Assembly: GCA_019239785.1 (NCBI GenBank)
Contig: JAFAZM010000051.1
Coordinates: 1 to 7,597, forward strand
Direction of reading: 5' to 3'
Length of the DNA: 7,597 nucleotides
From: Sphingomonadaceae bacterium
GTDB taxonomy: Bacteria > Pseudomonadota > Alphaproteobacteria > Sphingomonadales > Sphingomonadaceae
Shown here: positions 1-5,689 of the stretch, in pieces
Layout of the letters: every line of letters begins with the position of its first letter
How positions within the stretch are numbered: position 1 is the first letter of the stretch
Made by a program: the position numbers and the translations under genes
The notes under the pieces: model-generated
What the model was told of the DNA's origin: nothing
What the model saw: only the letters and a program-made list of their open reading frames with translations
Databases searched by the model: none

Positions 1-182
1 AATTCCCCGCCGCTCCAGCCGATCATCTTCGCGAGCCGGTTCGGGTCGAGGGCGACGATGCGATCAAAGAATCCAATAGTGCATCGCTCTAGCGCAGAGC
101 GGCTCGGCTGCCATAGCGAACGTTCAGATTGTCGAATAAGGTAAGACTCTGTCCTGCGATTGACGGAGGCGCTGGTGATCAT
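1..182 (-). CDS. Possible partial reverse-strand ORF running off the left edge
   Basis: A reverse-strand frame is open from an ATG (complement of 180-182) to position 1, about 60 residues, with no stop before the window edge. Its distal part, ending RIVALDPNRLAKMIGWSGGE, uses GC-rich third positions and reads like real protein. The upstream part (about 75-182) has codons such as TCT, CTT, ATT, CGA and CAA that do not look like the same gene. The frame also overlaps the start and Shine-Dalgarno sequence of the forward gene at 181. It may be the truncated edge of a neighbouring gene, a remnant left by an insertion, or chance. I recognise no family. It contains a perfect inverted repeat CGCTCT/AGAGCG at 85-90 and 96-101. 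Confidence 0.2.
   Translation of the reverse strand, partial: MITSASVNRRTESYLIRQSERSLWQPSRSALERCTIGFFDRIVALDPNRLAKMIGWSGGE
165..169 (+). promoter_or_regulatory. Shine-Dalgarno of the membrane-protein gene
   Basis: GGAGG lies 5 nt before a GTG at 175 and 11 nt before the ATG at 181, both in frame. It argues against the TTG at 160, which lies upstream of the GGAGG and has no such motif before it. It leaves GTG 175 and ATG 181 as the realistic starts. Confidence 0.55.
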
Positions 183-1485
183 GCCTGAACAGGGAACCTC
201 CGACATAGTCGCGGTCAAACCGCCCAGGGTCGCCGACCTCTCGATAGGCAGCATTGATTTGCTGGGGGAACCGGTTGAGCGCCTCTTTTCCCGGGTGGAT
301 CCGCTCTACGCGATCTACGAATCCAGGGATCGAGTGCTCATCCAGTTCGCGGATGATCCAGCCCTGGCTACCTTGCAACGGGCGCGGCTGACGACATTGG
401 CGACAATGCGGGCCCGGATCGACAGCTTGATCACGCGCGCGGATCGTGGTGGGTCGAAGCGGGGCTCCGGCACGTATCAGGCGCGCATCGCAGAAGCCCT
501 TGCCTGCGCGTTGAACGATGAAATCGGTCCTGCGATTGCGATCCTTGGTGCGATCGAACACGATCTCTCTGCGGAGGTGGCCAGACGCGCCATCGTCAGA
601 CAATTACTGATTGGATTCGGCGCGTCCGCTACAATTGCGGCGACCTGTGCAGCATTTCTAGCGCTTGACGCCCTGCTCAGCGGCAACCGCTTTCTTGCTG
701 CGGCAATTGGCGGTGCCATCGGCGCCTTCGCTTCCTACTCGTTGCGGGCACGAGACATCGTTGCCGCTGAAGATGTAGGCAACCCAGAACGCTCGCTCTC
801 CGTGATCCTCGCTATCATAACAGGCACCCTCGCGGCTGTGGTGCTCCAAGGCCTCTTCTCTTCGGGCGTGATCGGAGTCGCAGTAGGGGGATTGGTATTC
901 GGCGCGGGCTCACCCCTCGTTTTGGCCCTGCTTGCCTCGTTTGTGGCGGGCTTCAGCGAGAGGTTAGTCCCTGATCTTCTCGTGCGTGCCGAGGTGGTGG
1001 GATCAACTCGCGAAGTGACACCGCCGCCGCTTCTGGCTTCGCCGGGCCTTCTTCAAAATCTGATCAGCGATACCGTCGACGCGAGCATCACCAAGGGATT
1101 GGCTGGCGCGCCTCTCACGAAATATCGAGGGTTCGTCAAAGCAACCATCGAGCCCGCGACGGACAAGGGTGAACCCACCGCGGCGCGAATTGCGCTTGCA
1201 TTCTCGCGCGCTGAAAGTGACGGGTCCGTCCTGCTGCAGATTGACGATGGCATTGATGCCCTCACCGCTGATTATCTCGTCGAATGCGAACCTGAGGGAT
1301 TCACACGCAACAGGACGGTGAAGTCCATCCGCGTTCCGACGAACACCGATATCTGGGATATCGCTATCCCCGTTCAGATTCCCCCGACTTCCGACCGAAT
1401 TTGGGTACAGCTCTTCCAGAGCAACCGACGCCTGCTCATCTTCGAGCTAGAGGTTCCCGAGCAGTTCAGAGCGTGGGAGAGTTGA
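181..1485 (+). CDS. Four-helix membrane protein with C-terminal beta-rich domain, partner of a CHAT protease
   Basis: I do not recognise a named family. From ATG 181 (434 aa) the protein has a soluble, mostly helical N-terminal region (about 1-140). Two hydrophobic helices follow (about 142-166 and 170-186), then a charged loop (RARDIVAAEDVGNPERS), then two more helices (about 205-226 and 229-258) ending in GFSERLVPDLL. The last ~145 residues look like a beta-rich soluble domain with alternating hydrophobic strands, e.g. IWVQLFQSNRRLLIFELEVP near the C terminus. No signal peptide is apparent, so the tails are probably cytoplasmic. It is the first gene of a three-gene operon and ends 3 nt before the CHAT protease gene. 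By inference it is a membrane anchor, sensor or effector acting with that protease. Local GC (52% at 601-660 by hand count) is far below the downstream genes. GTG 175 is an alternative start. Confidence 0.8.
   Translation: MPEQGTSDIVAVKPPRVADLSIGSIDLLGEPVERLFSRVDPLYAIYESRDRVLIQFADDPALATLQRARLTTLATMRARIDSLITRADRGGSKRGSGTYQARIAEALACALNDEIGPAIAILGAIEHDLSAEVARRAIVRQLLIGFGASATIAATCAAFLALDALLSGNRFLAAAIGGAIGAFASYSLRARDIVAAEDVGNPERSLSVILAIITGTLAAVVLQGLFSSGVIGVAVGGLVFGAGSPLVLALLASFVAGFSERLVPDLLVRAEVVGSTREVTPPPLLASPGLLQNLISDTVDASITKGLAGAPLTKYRGFVKATIEPATDKGEPTAARIALAFSRAESDGSVLLQIDDGIDALTADYLVECEPEGFTRNRTVKSIRVPTNTDIWDIAIPVQIPPTSDRIWVQLFQSNRRLLIFELEVPEQFRAWES
1475..1479 (+). promoter_or_regulatory. Shine-Dalgarno supporting the GTG start of the CHAT gene
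   Basis: GGGAG lies 9 nt before the GTG at 1489, inside the last codons of the preceding gene. It supports this non-ATG start and coupled translation of the two genes. Confidence 0.6.
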
Positions 1486-1488
1486 ACC

Positions 1489-2691
1489 GTGCGCGGGGCT
1501 GCCTATCGACTCAGCTTCAGACCAGACGAACTCGGAACATGCGTGATCATCGCAGTCGACGCGGAGGGCCATGCCCTTCCGGTGAGCACCGGCTATCCCT
1601 GGGGTGAGGTGCCCAAATTGAAACGGAAGCTCGCGCGGGTGCTGCGGGACTCACGGGACGCGTTGGGAGTCGACGGAGATAGATGCGACTTCGCTATGGC
1701 CCATGATTTTCTTCGGCAGATCGACGATAGTGGGCAGGAAATCCTGGCCACGCTTTGCGGGCGGACAAATCTCGATACGCTCCGAAATTTCCTCTATCGT
1801 AAGCCCCTTCCCCCCGGCATGATCGACCAAAGCACGTTGTGGCCTCTCATCGAATTCGAAACGCCGTCGGACGATTTCATGCCGCTGGAGGTGATGCCTT
1901 TCGCCGACCGTACGCCCATCGCCGAAATTCACGATTTCGAAACATTGAGCCAAGCCGTAATGCGGTTTCCCGGCTTCGCAGCTGTAACACGGCGGCTGAC
2001 GTTCAGCACGGGCGGCAGCAGCGGCAACGCCCTGGCGGGCACGCGCATCCCCATGAAAATGTTTGTGCACCACGACTTCGAGGGCGCGAGGAGAGAGGCG
2101 AAGTTTCTAACGGACGAGTTCGACCTGGTCGGACCCTGGCCCAGGACGGACTCGGATCAGAGCTCGGCTACCGCGTTGTCCATGATCCTCGATTGCCGGA
2201 GGCCGACGCCCGTTGGAGAGCCCCCGATCATCGATCAAATCCAGCACTTCAGTTGCCACTGTTCTCGCGAGGATGAGGACGCTTTTCTTCAGCTTTGCGC
2301 CGAAGGACGCGATCCGTTCGAGATCATGCTTTCCAATTTCCAGTCGGCCGTCGGGAGGCTGGCTGGCGCCGACTACGAACGGCCGCTCGTCTTCCTCAAC
2401 GCATGCAACAGCAACAGCCCGGAATTTTTCGATTATACGACTTGGGCTCTTGCCTTCTATCGCCTGTCTTCGCGAGCGGTCATCGCCACTGAGGCGCCCG
2501 CACCGGACCTGTTCGCCAGCGCCTTCTCGCGCGAATTTTATGCCGCGATCCTCAACGGGCAACCGGTCGGCCACAGCCTCCTCACGGCGAAATGGAAGCT
2601 GTTGCAGCGATGGAACAATCCAATGGGTTTGCTGTACACCTTGTTCGGCAATCCCGATCTACGCGCAAGCTACCTGGAGGGAGCGCCATGA
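1489..2691 (+). CDS. CHAT-domain (caspase-like) cysteine protease
   Basis: A 400-residue protein whose C-terminal half matches the CHAT caspase-like peptidase fold (clan CD). The likely catalytic His is H257, in HFSCHC (253-258) at the end of a hydrophobic strand. The likely catalytic Cys is C306, in FLNACNS (302-308). Both are where CHAT proteases carry them. PLEVMPF near residue 140 corresponds to the usual PWELL-like strand. RREAKFLTDEF (about 204-214) is the helix that normally follows the first strand. LFGNPDLR near the C terminus is the typical closing motif. The first ~100 residues (VIIAVDAEGHALPVSTGYP...) are an unassigned N-terminal region. There is no signal peptide or membrane segment, so the protein is cytosolic. 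No TPR, WD40 or NTPase domain is fused, unlike many CHAT proteins. It sits 3 nt after the membrane-protein gene and overlaps the next gene by ATGA. The substrate is unknown; a neighbour-encoded protein is an obvious candidate by inference. The family call is strong, the biological role is not. Confidence 0.88.
   Translation: MRGAAYRLSFRPDELGTCVIIAVDAEGHALPVSTGYPWGEVPKLKRKLARVLRDSRDALGVDGDRCDFAMAHDFLRQIDDSGQEILATLCGRTNLDTLRNFLYRKPLPPGMIDQSTLWPLIEFETPSDDFMPLEVMPFADRTPIAEIHDFETLSQAVMRFPGFAAVTRRLTFSTGGSSGNALAGTRIPMKMFVHHDFEGARREAKFLTDEFDLVGPWPRTDSDQSSATALSMILDCRRPTPVGEPPIIDQIQHFSCHCSREDEDAFLQLCAEGRDPFEIMLSNFQSAVGRLAGADYERPLVFLNACNSNSPEFFDYTTWALAFYRLSSRAVIATEAPAPDLFASAFSREFYAAILNGQPVGHSLLTAKWKLLQRWNNPMGLLYTLFGNPDLRASYLEGAP
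2676..2683 (+). promoter_or_regulatory. Shine-Dalgarno deciding the start of the small third gene
   Basis: GGAGGGAG ends 4 nt before the ATG at 2688. It fixes the start at 2688 rather than at in-frame ATGs further upstream inside the protease gene. Confidence 0.7.
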
Positions 2692-3041
2692 CCGATCAGA
2701 CCATTTCGGTTATTTCCGTCGATCACCCGCAAGCGCCGCCGAGATCGAAAGACCGCGGCGGCCTTGATGTCGTAAAGAGGATGCTCGGGTACCGAACCGA
2801 AGTTCCAGCGAACGACCTTGCCGCAAACCTTTCCGAATTCCTTGGAACCATGGGCAGTATCGTCGACAGGCTCCCGACGGCACTTGGTGCCTTTGAACTA
2901 AAGGAAATGGAAATTGCACTGGAAGTATCGGCGACCGGCAGGGTCAGCTTGCTCGGCAGCGGCATCGATCTGAGCGGCAAAAGCGGTCTAACACTGACCC
3001 TGAAGAAAAGGGATGCGTCCGCGGCCCCGGCTGAGGAATGA
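2688..3041 (+). CDS. Small CHAT-associated protein, Pepco-like
   Basis: 117 residues, starting at an ATG that overlaps the protease stop codon (ATGA). Residues 1-25 look disordered (HPQAPPRSKDRGG). Residues 26-68 look helical (LDVVKRML, NDLAANLSEFLGTMGSIVDRL). Residues 69-107 form a compact beta region: FELKEMEIALEVSATG, then SLLGSGIDLSGKSG, then LTLTLKKR. The tail is DASAAPAEE. From memory, a helical stretch followed by 'v-e-i-l-v-a-G-v-LLG-G...G-G-l-L-f-r' is the pattern of the small Pepco (and more loosely Trypco2) domains found beside caspase-like and trypsin-like peptidases in predicted bacterial conflict systems. No profile search was possible. By inference it is an adaptor, inhibitor or substrate of the CHAT protease. 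The ATGA overlap suggests matched expression. Confidence 0.72.
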   Translation: MTDQTISVISVDHPQAPPRSKDRGGLDVVKRMLGYRTEVPANDLAANLSEFLGTMGSIVDRLPTALGAFELKEMEIALEVSATGRVSLLGSGIDLSGKSGLTLTLKKRDASAAPAEE

Positions 3042-3279
3042 GCTGCCCGAACCGACTCTGAACGAACTGCCGCGGTGGCACAGGTGCTCAGCCCTCGGTC
3101 TTATCGGCCGAACGATGCTACCGATTGCGGGCCTCGGATCAGCCAGAAGGCATAACATCACGGCAATGGTGGCAGTGCCCCGGATTCCGCGTTTCGCTCC
3201 CCGGTGATGCGCGGGCAAACGTCAAACGGATGCCGACTCAGGCCTTGTGCGACGCAAATGCGGTCAAACCAGCGCCCGC
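3042..3279. other. Intergenic stretch between cassette and sulfurtransferase gene
   Basis: I see no convincing gene, RNA or strong terminator here. Short open frames have no Shine-Dalgarno or protein-like composition. Weak stems only: TGCC/GGCA around 3069-3081 and TCGG/CCGA shortly after. The segment about 3165-3225 (GGCAGTGCCCCGGATTCCGC and following) has the look of an interspersed or insertion-sequence remnant, but I cannot assign it. GC composition shifts upward across this gap, so the junction between the lower-GC cassette and the GC-rich core genes probably lies here. Confidence 0.4.
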
Positions 3280-3312
3280 CTTCACCTGCGCCCCGCGCCG
3301 GGTTAGGAGAAG
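3280..3312 (+). promoter_or_regulatory. Leader hairpin that can mask the Shine-Dalgarno (copy 1)
   Basis: CTTCACCT (3280-3287) can pair with AGGAGAAG (3305-3312) as CTTC/GAAG plus CCT/AGG around one A-A mismatch, with a 17-nt loop. The downstream arm is the Shine-Dalgarno of the gene starting at 3316. A matching arrangement with compensating sequence differences precedes the gene at 4454. TCACCT also resembles the anti-Shine-Dalgarno of 16S rRNA. A translation-control element is inferred, not shown. Confidence 0.4.
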
Positions 3313-3315
3313 TGC

Positions 3316-4164
3316 ATGGACCTCCTCGTCTCCACCTCCTGGCTCGAGGCCGAGCTCGGCGCGCCGGACCTGCGCGTGATCGACGCGACGCTCTTCCTCC
3401 CCGGCAGCGGGCGCGATGCGCGGGCGGAATATGCGGCGGCGCATATTCCGGGCGCGGTGTTCTTCGACATCCATGAGATCGCCGACGAGACCAGCGCGCT
3501 GCCGCACATGCTGCCCTCCGAGCACAAGTTCGCGAGCCGGATGCAGTCGCTCGGGCTCGGCGACGGCAACCGCTTCGTCGTCTACGACAATTCGCCGCTG
3601 CACAGCGCGGCGCGGGCCTGGTGGATGCTGAAGAGCTTCGGCGCCCATTATGTCGCCCTGCTCGACGGCGGCTTGCAGAAATGGCGGGCGGAGGGGCGGC
3701 AGCTTTCGGGCGCGCCGGAGCATCATCGCCACGGCCATTTCACCGCCTTCCTCGACCGCAATGCCGTGGTGGACAAGGCGCAGGTGCGGGCGCTGGTCGA
3801 GGCCGGCGGCGGCGGCACCGAGATCGTCGATGCGCGGCCGGCGACGCGCTTCGCCGGCGGCGAGGCGGAGCCGCGGGCCGGGCTGGAGGCAGGGCATATC
3901 CCCGGTGCGCGCAACGCGCCGCAGTCGGAGTTCTTCAACGCCGACAATAGCTGGAAGCTTGGCGACGAGTTGCGGGCGGTGTTCGACGCGGCCGGGGTCG
4001 ACCTCGGCAAGCCGATGGTGACGAGCTGCGGCTCGGGGGTCACCGCCGCGGTGCCGTTGTTTGGGGCGCGGCTGCTCGGCAAGACGGACGTGCGGCTCTA
4101 CGACGGGAGCTGGACCGAGTGGGGGGCGGATCCGGAGACGCCCAAGGCGAAGGGCGCGGCGTAA
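3316..4164 (+). CDS. sseA: 3-mercaptopyruvate sulfurtransferase (two-domain rhodanese)
   Basis: Transfers sulfur from 3-mercaptopyruvate (or, less well, thiosulfate) to acceptors such as cyanide or thiols via a cysteine persulfide; cytoplasmic. The protein is 282 residues, close to the ~281 of E. coli SseA. The N-terminal inactive rhodanese domain (about 5-130) has AHIPGA at 42-47 and the inactive loop YDNSPLHSA near 90-98. The C-terminal catalytic domain (about 150-275) has DARPATRF, GHIPGARN (193-200), the active loop CGSGVTA with Cys238, and the closing motif YDGSWTEWG. The CGSGV loop is the mercaptopyruvate type rather than the CRKGV/T thiosulfate type. The start follows AGGAGAAG at 3305-3312. 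The next gene is a cystathionine beta-lyase, so the pair fits cysteine and sulfur metabolism. GC is very high (80% at 3841-3900 by hand count). The thiosulfate sulfurtransferase name is the main alternative. Confidence 0.93.
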   Translation: MDLLVSTSWLEAELGAPDLRVIDATLFLPGSGRDARAEYAAAHIPGAVFFDIHEIADETSALPHMLPSEHKFASRMQSLGLGDGNRFVVYDNSPLHSAARAWWMLKSFGAHYVALLDGGLQKWRAEGRQLSGAPEHHRHGHFTAFLDRNAVVDKAQVRALVEAGGGGTEIVDARPATRFAGGEAEPRAGLEAGHIPGARNAPQSEFFNADNSWKLGDELRAVFDAAGVDLGKPMVTSCGSGVTAAVPLFGARLLGKTDVRLYDGSWTEWGADPETPKAKGAA

Positions 4165-4192
4165 GGGCGTAGGGCGGAAGCCGGACTGAATT

Positions 4193-4285
4193 CGCGCAGA
4201 GACGCAGAGACGCAGAGGTGCCGCGATTGGCACCGACCCCCCTGCGCTCTCCGCGCTCTCTGCGCCTCTGCGCGCACCCATTTTT
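4193..4285. repeat. Interspersed CGCAGAGA repeat with large imperfect palindrome
   Basis: The left arm 4193-4216 is built of GCAGAGAC units. The right arm 4242-4274 is its imperfect reverse complement (CTCTGCGC units). Between them GGTGCC (4217-4222) and GGCACC (4229-4234) form a perfect 6-bp stem with a 6-nt loop, and TTTTT follows at 4281-4285. The CGCAGAGACGCAGAG pattern is a familiar intergenic repeat type in several proteobacteria. The whole could act as a terminator for the sulfurtransferase gene. Confidence 0.6.
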
Positions 4286-4330
4286 CGTTTCACGCGAAGG
4301 CGCGAAGAAGAAGGAAAGGACGCGAAGGGA
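4286..4330. repeat. GCGAAG-rich interspersed repeat
   Basis: TTTCACGCGAAGGCGCGAAG and following GAAG-rich sequence up to ACGCGAAGGG repeats a GCGAAG unit. It is of the same general class as the CGCAGAGA repeats that precede it. No gene is seen. Confidence 0.45.
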
Positions 4331-4362
4331 GATAAGAGGAGGGGTTGACCTGCGGTCGTCTT

Positions 4363-4391
4363 CGGCTCCCGCTTTCGCGGGAATGACGGGG
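4363..4391. repeat. REP-like palindrome CCCGCTTTCGCGGG
   Basis: CCCGC (4368-4372) and GCGGG (4377-4381) form a stem with a 4-nt TTTC loop, flanked by GGCT and AATGACGGGG. This is the widespread extragenic palindrome whose reverse complement reads ATTCCCGCGAAAGCGGG. It lies in the gap before the beta-lyase gene. Confidence 0.7.
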
Positions 4392-4416
4392 GTGCTGTCC
4401 GTCCGCCGGCGCCCCT

Positions 4417-4452
4417 GCCTTCACCTTCGCTCCGCACGACGTTAGGAAAGGC
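4417..4452 (+). promoter_or_regulatory. Leader hairpin that can mask the Shine-Dalgarno (copy 2)
   Basis: GCCTT (4417-4421) can pair with AAGGC (4448-4452), and CCT (4424-4426) with AGG (4444-4446), separated by a bulged C and an A-A mismatch. The loop is 17 nt as in copy 1. AGGA at 4444-4447 is the Shine-Dalgarno for ATG 4454. The shared frame with copy 1 is CCTTCACCT, 17 nt, then AGGA, directly before the start codon. Confidence 0.4.
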
Positions 4453-4453
4453 C

Positions 4454-5689
4454 ATGTCCTCGCTGATCCCGCCCCCATCGCCGAAAGCCGCGCCCGCCGA
4501 GCCCGGGGGGCGCGGCGTGACGGAGCACAAGAAGGACACCCAGCTGGTCGAGGCCGGGCGGCGGGCGGAGTGGACGCAGGGGCTGGTGAACCCGGCGGTC
4601 TGGCGCGCCTCGACGATCCTGTTCGACAGCGTCGCCGATCTGCATGCCGCCAACCCGCCGCGCGACGGCGTGCTCCATTATGGCCGCAACGGCACGCCGA
4701 CAATGTGGGCGCTGTGCGAGGCGCTGACCGAGCTGGAGCCGGGCGCGGCGGCGACGCGGCTCTATCCGTCCGGCGCGGCGGCGGTGGCGGGGGCCTTGCT
4801 TGCCGTGCTCCAGGCCGGCGACGAACTGCTGATGGTGGACAGCGCCTATGGGCCGACGCGGGCGCTTTGCGAAGGGCTGCTGAAAAGGTTCGGCGTGACC
4901 ACCGTCTATTACGACCCGATGATCGGCGCCGGCATCGCGGAGCTGATCGGCGAGAAGACGCGGGCAGTGTTCCTGGAGAGCCCCGGCACGCACACGTTCG
5001 AGGTGCAGGACGTGCCGACGATCTGCGCTGCGGCGAAGGCGCGCGGGCTGGTCACCCTGATCGACAATACCTGGGCGACCCCCCTCTTCTTCCCGGCGAT
5101 CGCGGCCGGCGTCGATCTCTCGATCCTCGCCTGCACCAAATATATCGGCGGCCATGCCGATTTGATGCTCGGCTCGGTGACCGCGACCGCCGCCTTGGCG
5201 CCGCGGCTCGAATCCGCGCGGCGGGTGATGGGCCAGGCCGGCTCGGCCGACGAGGCCTGGCTGGCGCTGCGGGGGCTGCGCACGCTCGGGCTCAGGCTGG
5301 AGCGGCACCAGGAGAATGGGCTGAGGGTCGCGCGCTGGCTGAAGGACCAGCCCCAGGTCGCGCGGGTGCTGCACCCGGCTTTGCCCGACTGCCCCGGCCA
5401 CGAATATTGGCAGCGCGACTTCAAGGGCGCGTCGGGGCTGTTCAGCGTGGTGATGAAGGGCGGCGACGAGGCGGCGCGCGACCGGCTGGTCGATTCGCTC
5501 GAGCTGTTCGGGATCGGCTATAGCTGGGGCGGCTATGAGAGCCTCGCCATCCCGCCCGATTATCAGCGGACGGCGACGCGCCCGGAATTCGAAGGGCCGC
5601 TGATCCGCTTCCATGTCGGGCTCGAGGATCCGGACGATCTGATCGCCGACCTCGCGGCCGCGCTCGCGGGCTATTGCGCCGCGGGATGA
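4454..5689 (+). CDS. metC: Cystathionine beta-lyase (PLP-dependent, Cys/Met metabolism family)
   Basis: Expected to cleave L-cystathionine to homocysteine, pyruvate and ammonia in methionine synthesis, using pyridoxal phosphate in the cytoplasm. The 411 residues carry the family landmarks in order: YGRNGTPT (76-83), phosphate-binding SGAAAV (106-111), the aromatic SAYGPTR (130-136), DNTWATP (204-210) with the Asp that contacts the PLP nitrogen, the Schiff-base Lys229 in CTKYIGGHAD, SWGGYESL (357-364) typical of beta-lyases rather than gamma-synthases, and IRFHVGLEDPDDLIADL near the end. The first ~20 residues are Pro/Ala-rich and not part of the fold. ATG 4454 is preferred because AGGAAAGG stands just upstream. 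The sulfurtransferase gene lies upstream and an MscS channel gene overlaps the 3' end by 4 nt. A related desulfhydrase activity cannot be excluded. Confidence 0.92.
   Translation: MSSLIPPPSPKAAPAEPGGRGVTEHKKDTQLVEAGRRAEWTQGLVNPAVWRASTILFDSVADLHAANPPRDGVLHYGRNGTPTMWALCEALTELEPGAAATRLYPSGAAAVAGALLAVLQAGDELLMVDSAYGPTRALCEGLLKRFGVTTVYYDPMIGAGIAELIGEKTRAVFLESPGTHTFEVQDVPTICAAAKARGLVTLIDNTWATPLFFPAIAAGVDLSILACTKYIGGHADLMLGSVTATAALAPRLESARRVMGQAGSADEAWLALRGLRTLGLRLERHQENGLRVARWLKDQPQVARVLHPALPDCPGHEYWQRDFKGASGLFSVVMKGGDEAARDRLVDSLELFGIGYSWGGYESLAIPPDYQRTATRPEFEGPLIRFHVGLEDPDDLIADLAAALAGYCAAG

Noticed and set aside
85..101. Inverted repeat CGCTCT-AGCGC-AGAGCG as a terminator or operator
   Set aside because: It is perfect but only 6 bp per arm, has no T-run, and I see no partner regulator, so it is noted without a functional call.
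120..160. Sigma-70-type promoter before the cassette (TTGTCG near 130)
   Set aside because: No acceptable -10 box at 16-18 nt spacing; calling it would be guesswork.
160..180. TTG start at 160 for the membrane-protein gene
   Set aside because: It lies upstream of the GGAGG at 165-169 and has no ribosome-binding site of its own. GTG 175 or ATG 181 fit better.
2592..2687. Upstream extension of the small third gene to an ATG at 2592
   Set aside because: That stretch codes for the conserved end of the CHAT domain in another frame. The GGAGGGAG before ATG 2688 fixes the start there.
3013..3220. Short forward ORFs after the third gene, including an ATGA-overlapping ATG at 3038
   Set aside because: The overlapping frame stops after seven codons. 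The others are Arg/Pro-rich with no Shine-Dalgarno.
3280..3315. SAM-II or related S-adenosylmethionine riboswitch before the sulfur genes
   Set aside because: The position and gene type would fit, but I cannot find the A-rich pseudoknot elements of these classes. The leader is a simple potential hairpin.
3238..4653. Long - strand open frame (471 codons) opposite the sulfurtransferase gene and across the repeats
   Set aside because: It runs through intergenic repeats and contains typical repeat translations such as SFPRKREP and RRGAESAES. The opposite strand has a clear enzyme.
4442..5614. Long - strand open frame (390 codons) opposite the lyase gene
   Set aside because: It is a by-product of high GC opposite a gene with full PLP-enzyme motifs. 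Its translation is Arg/Pro/His-rich and low in complexity.
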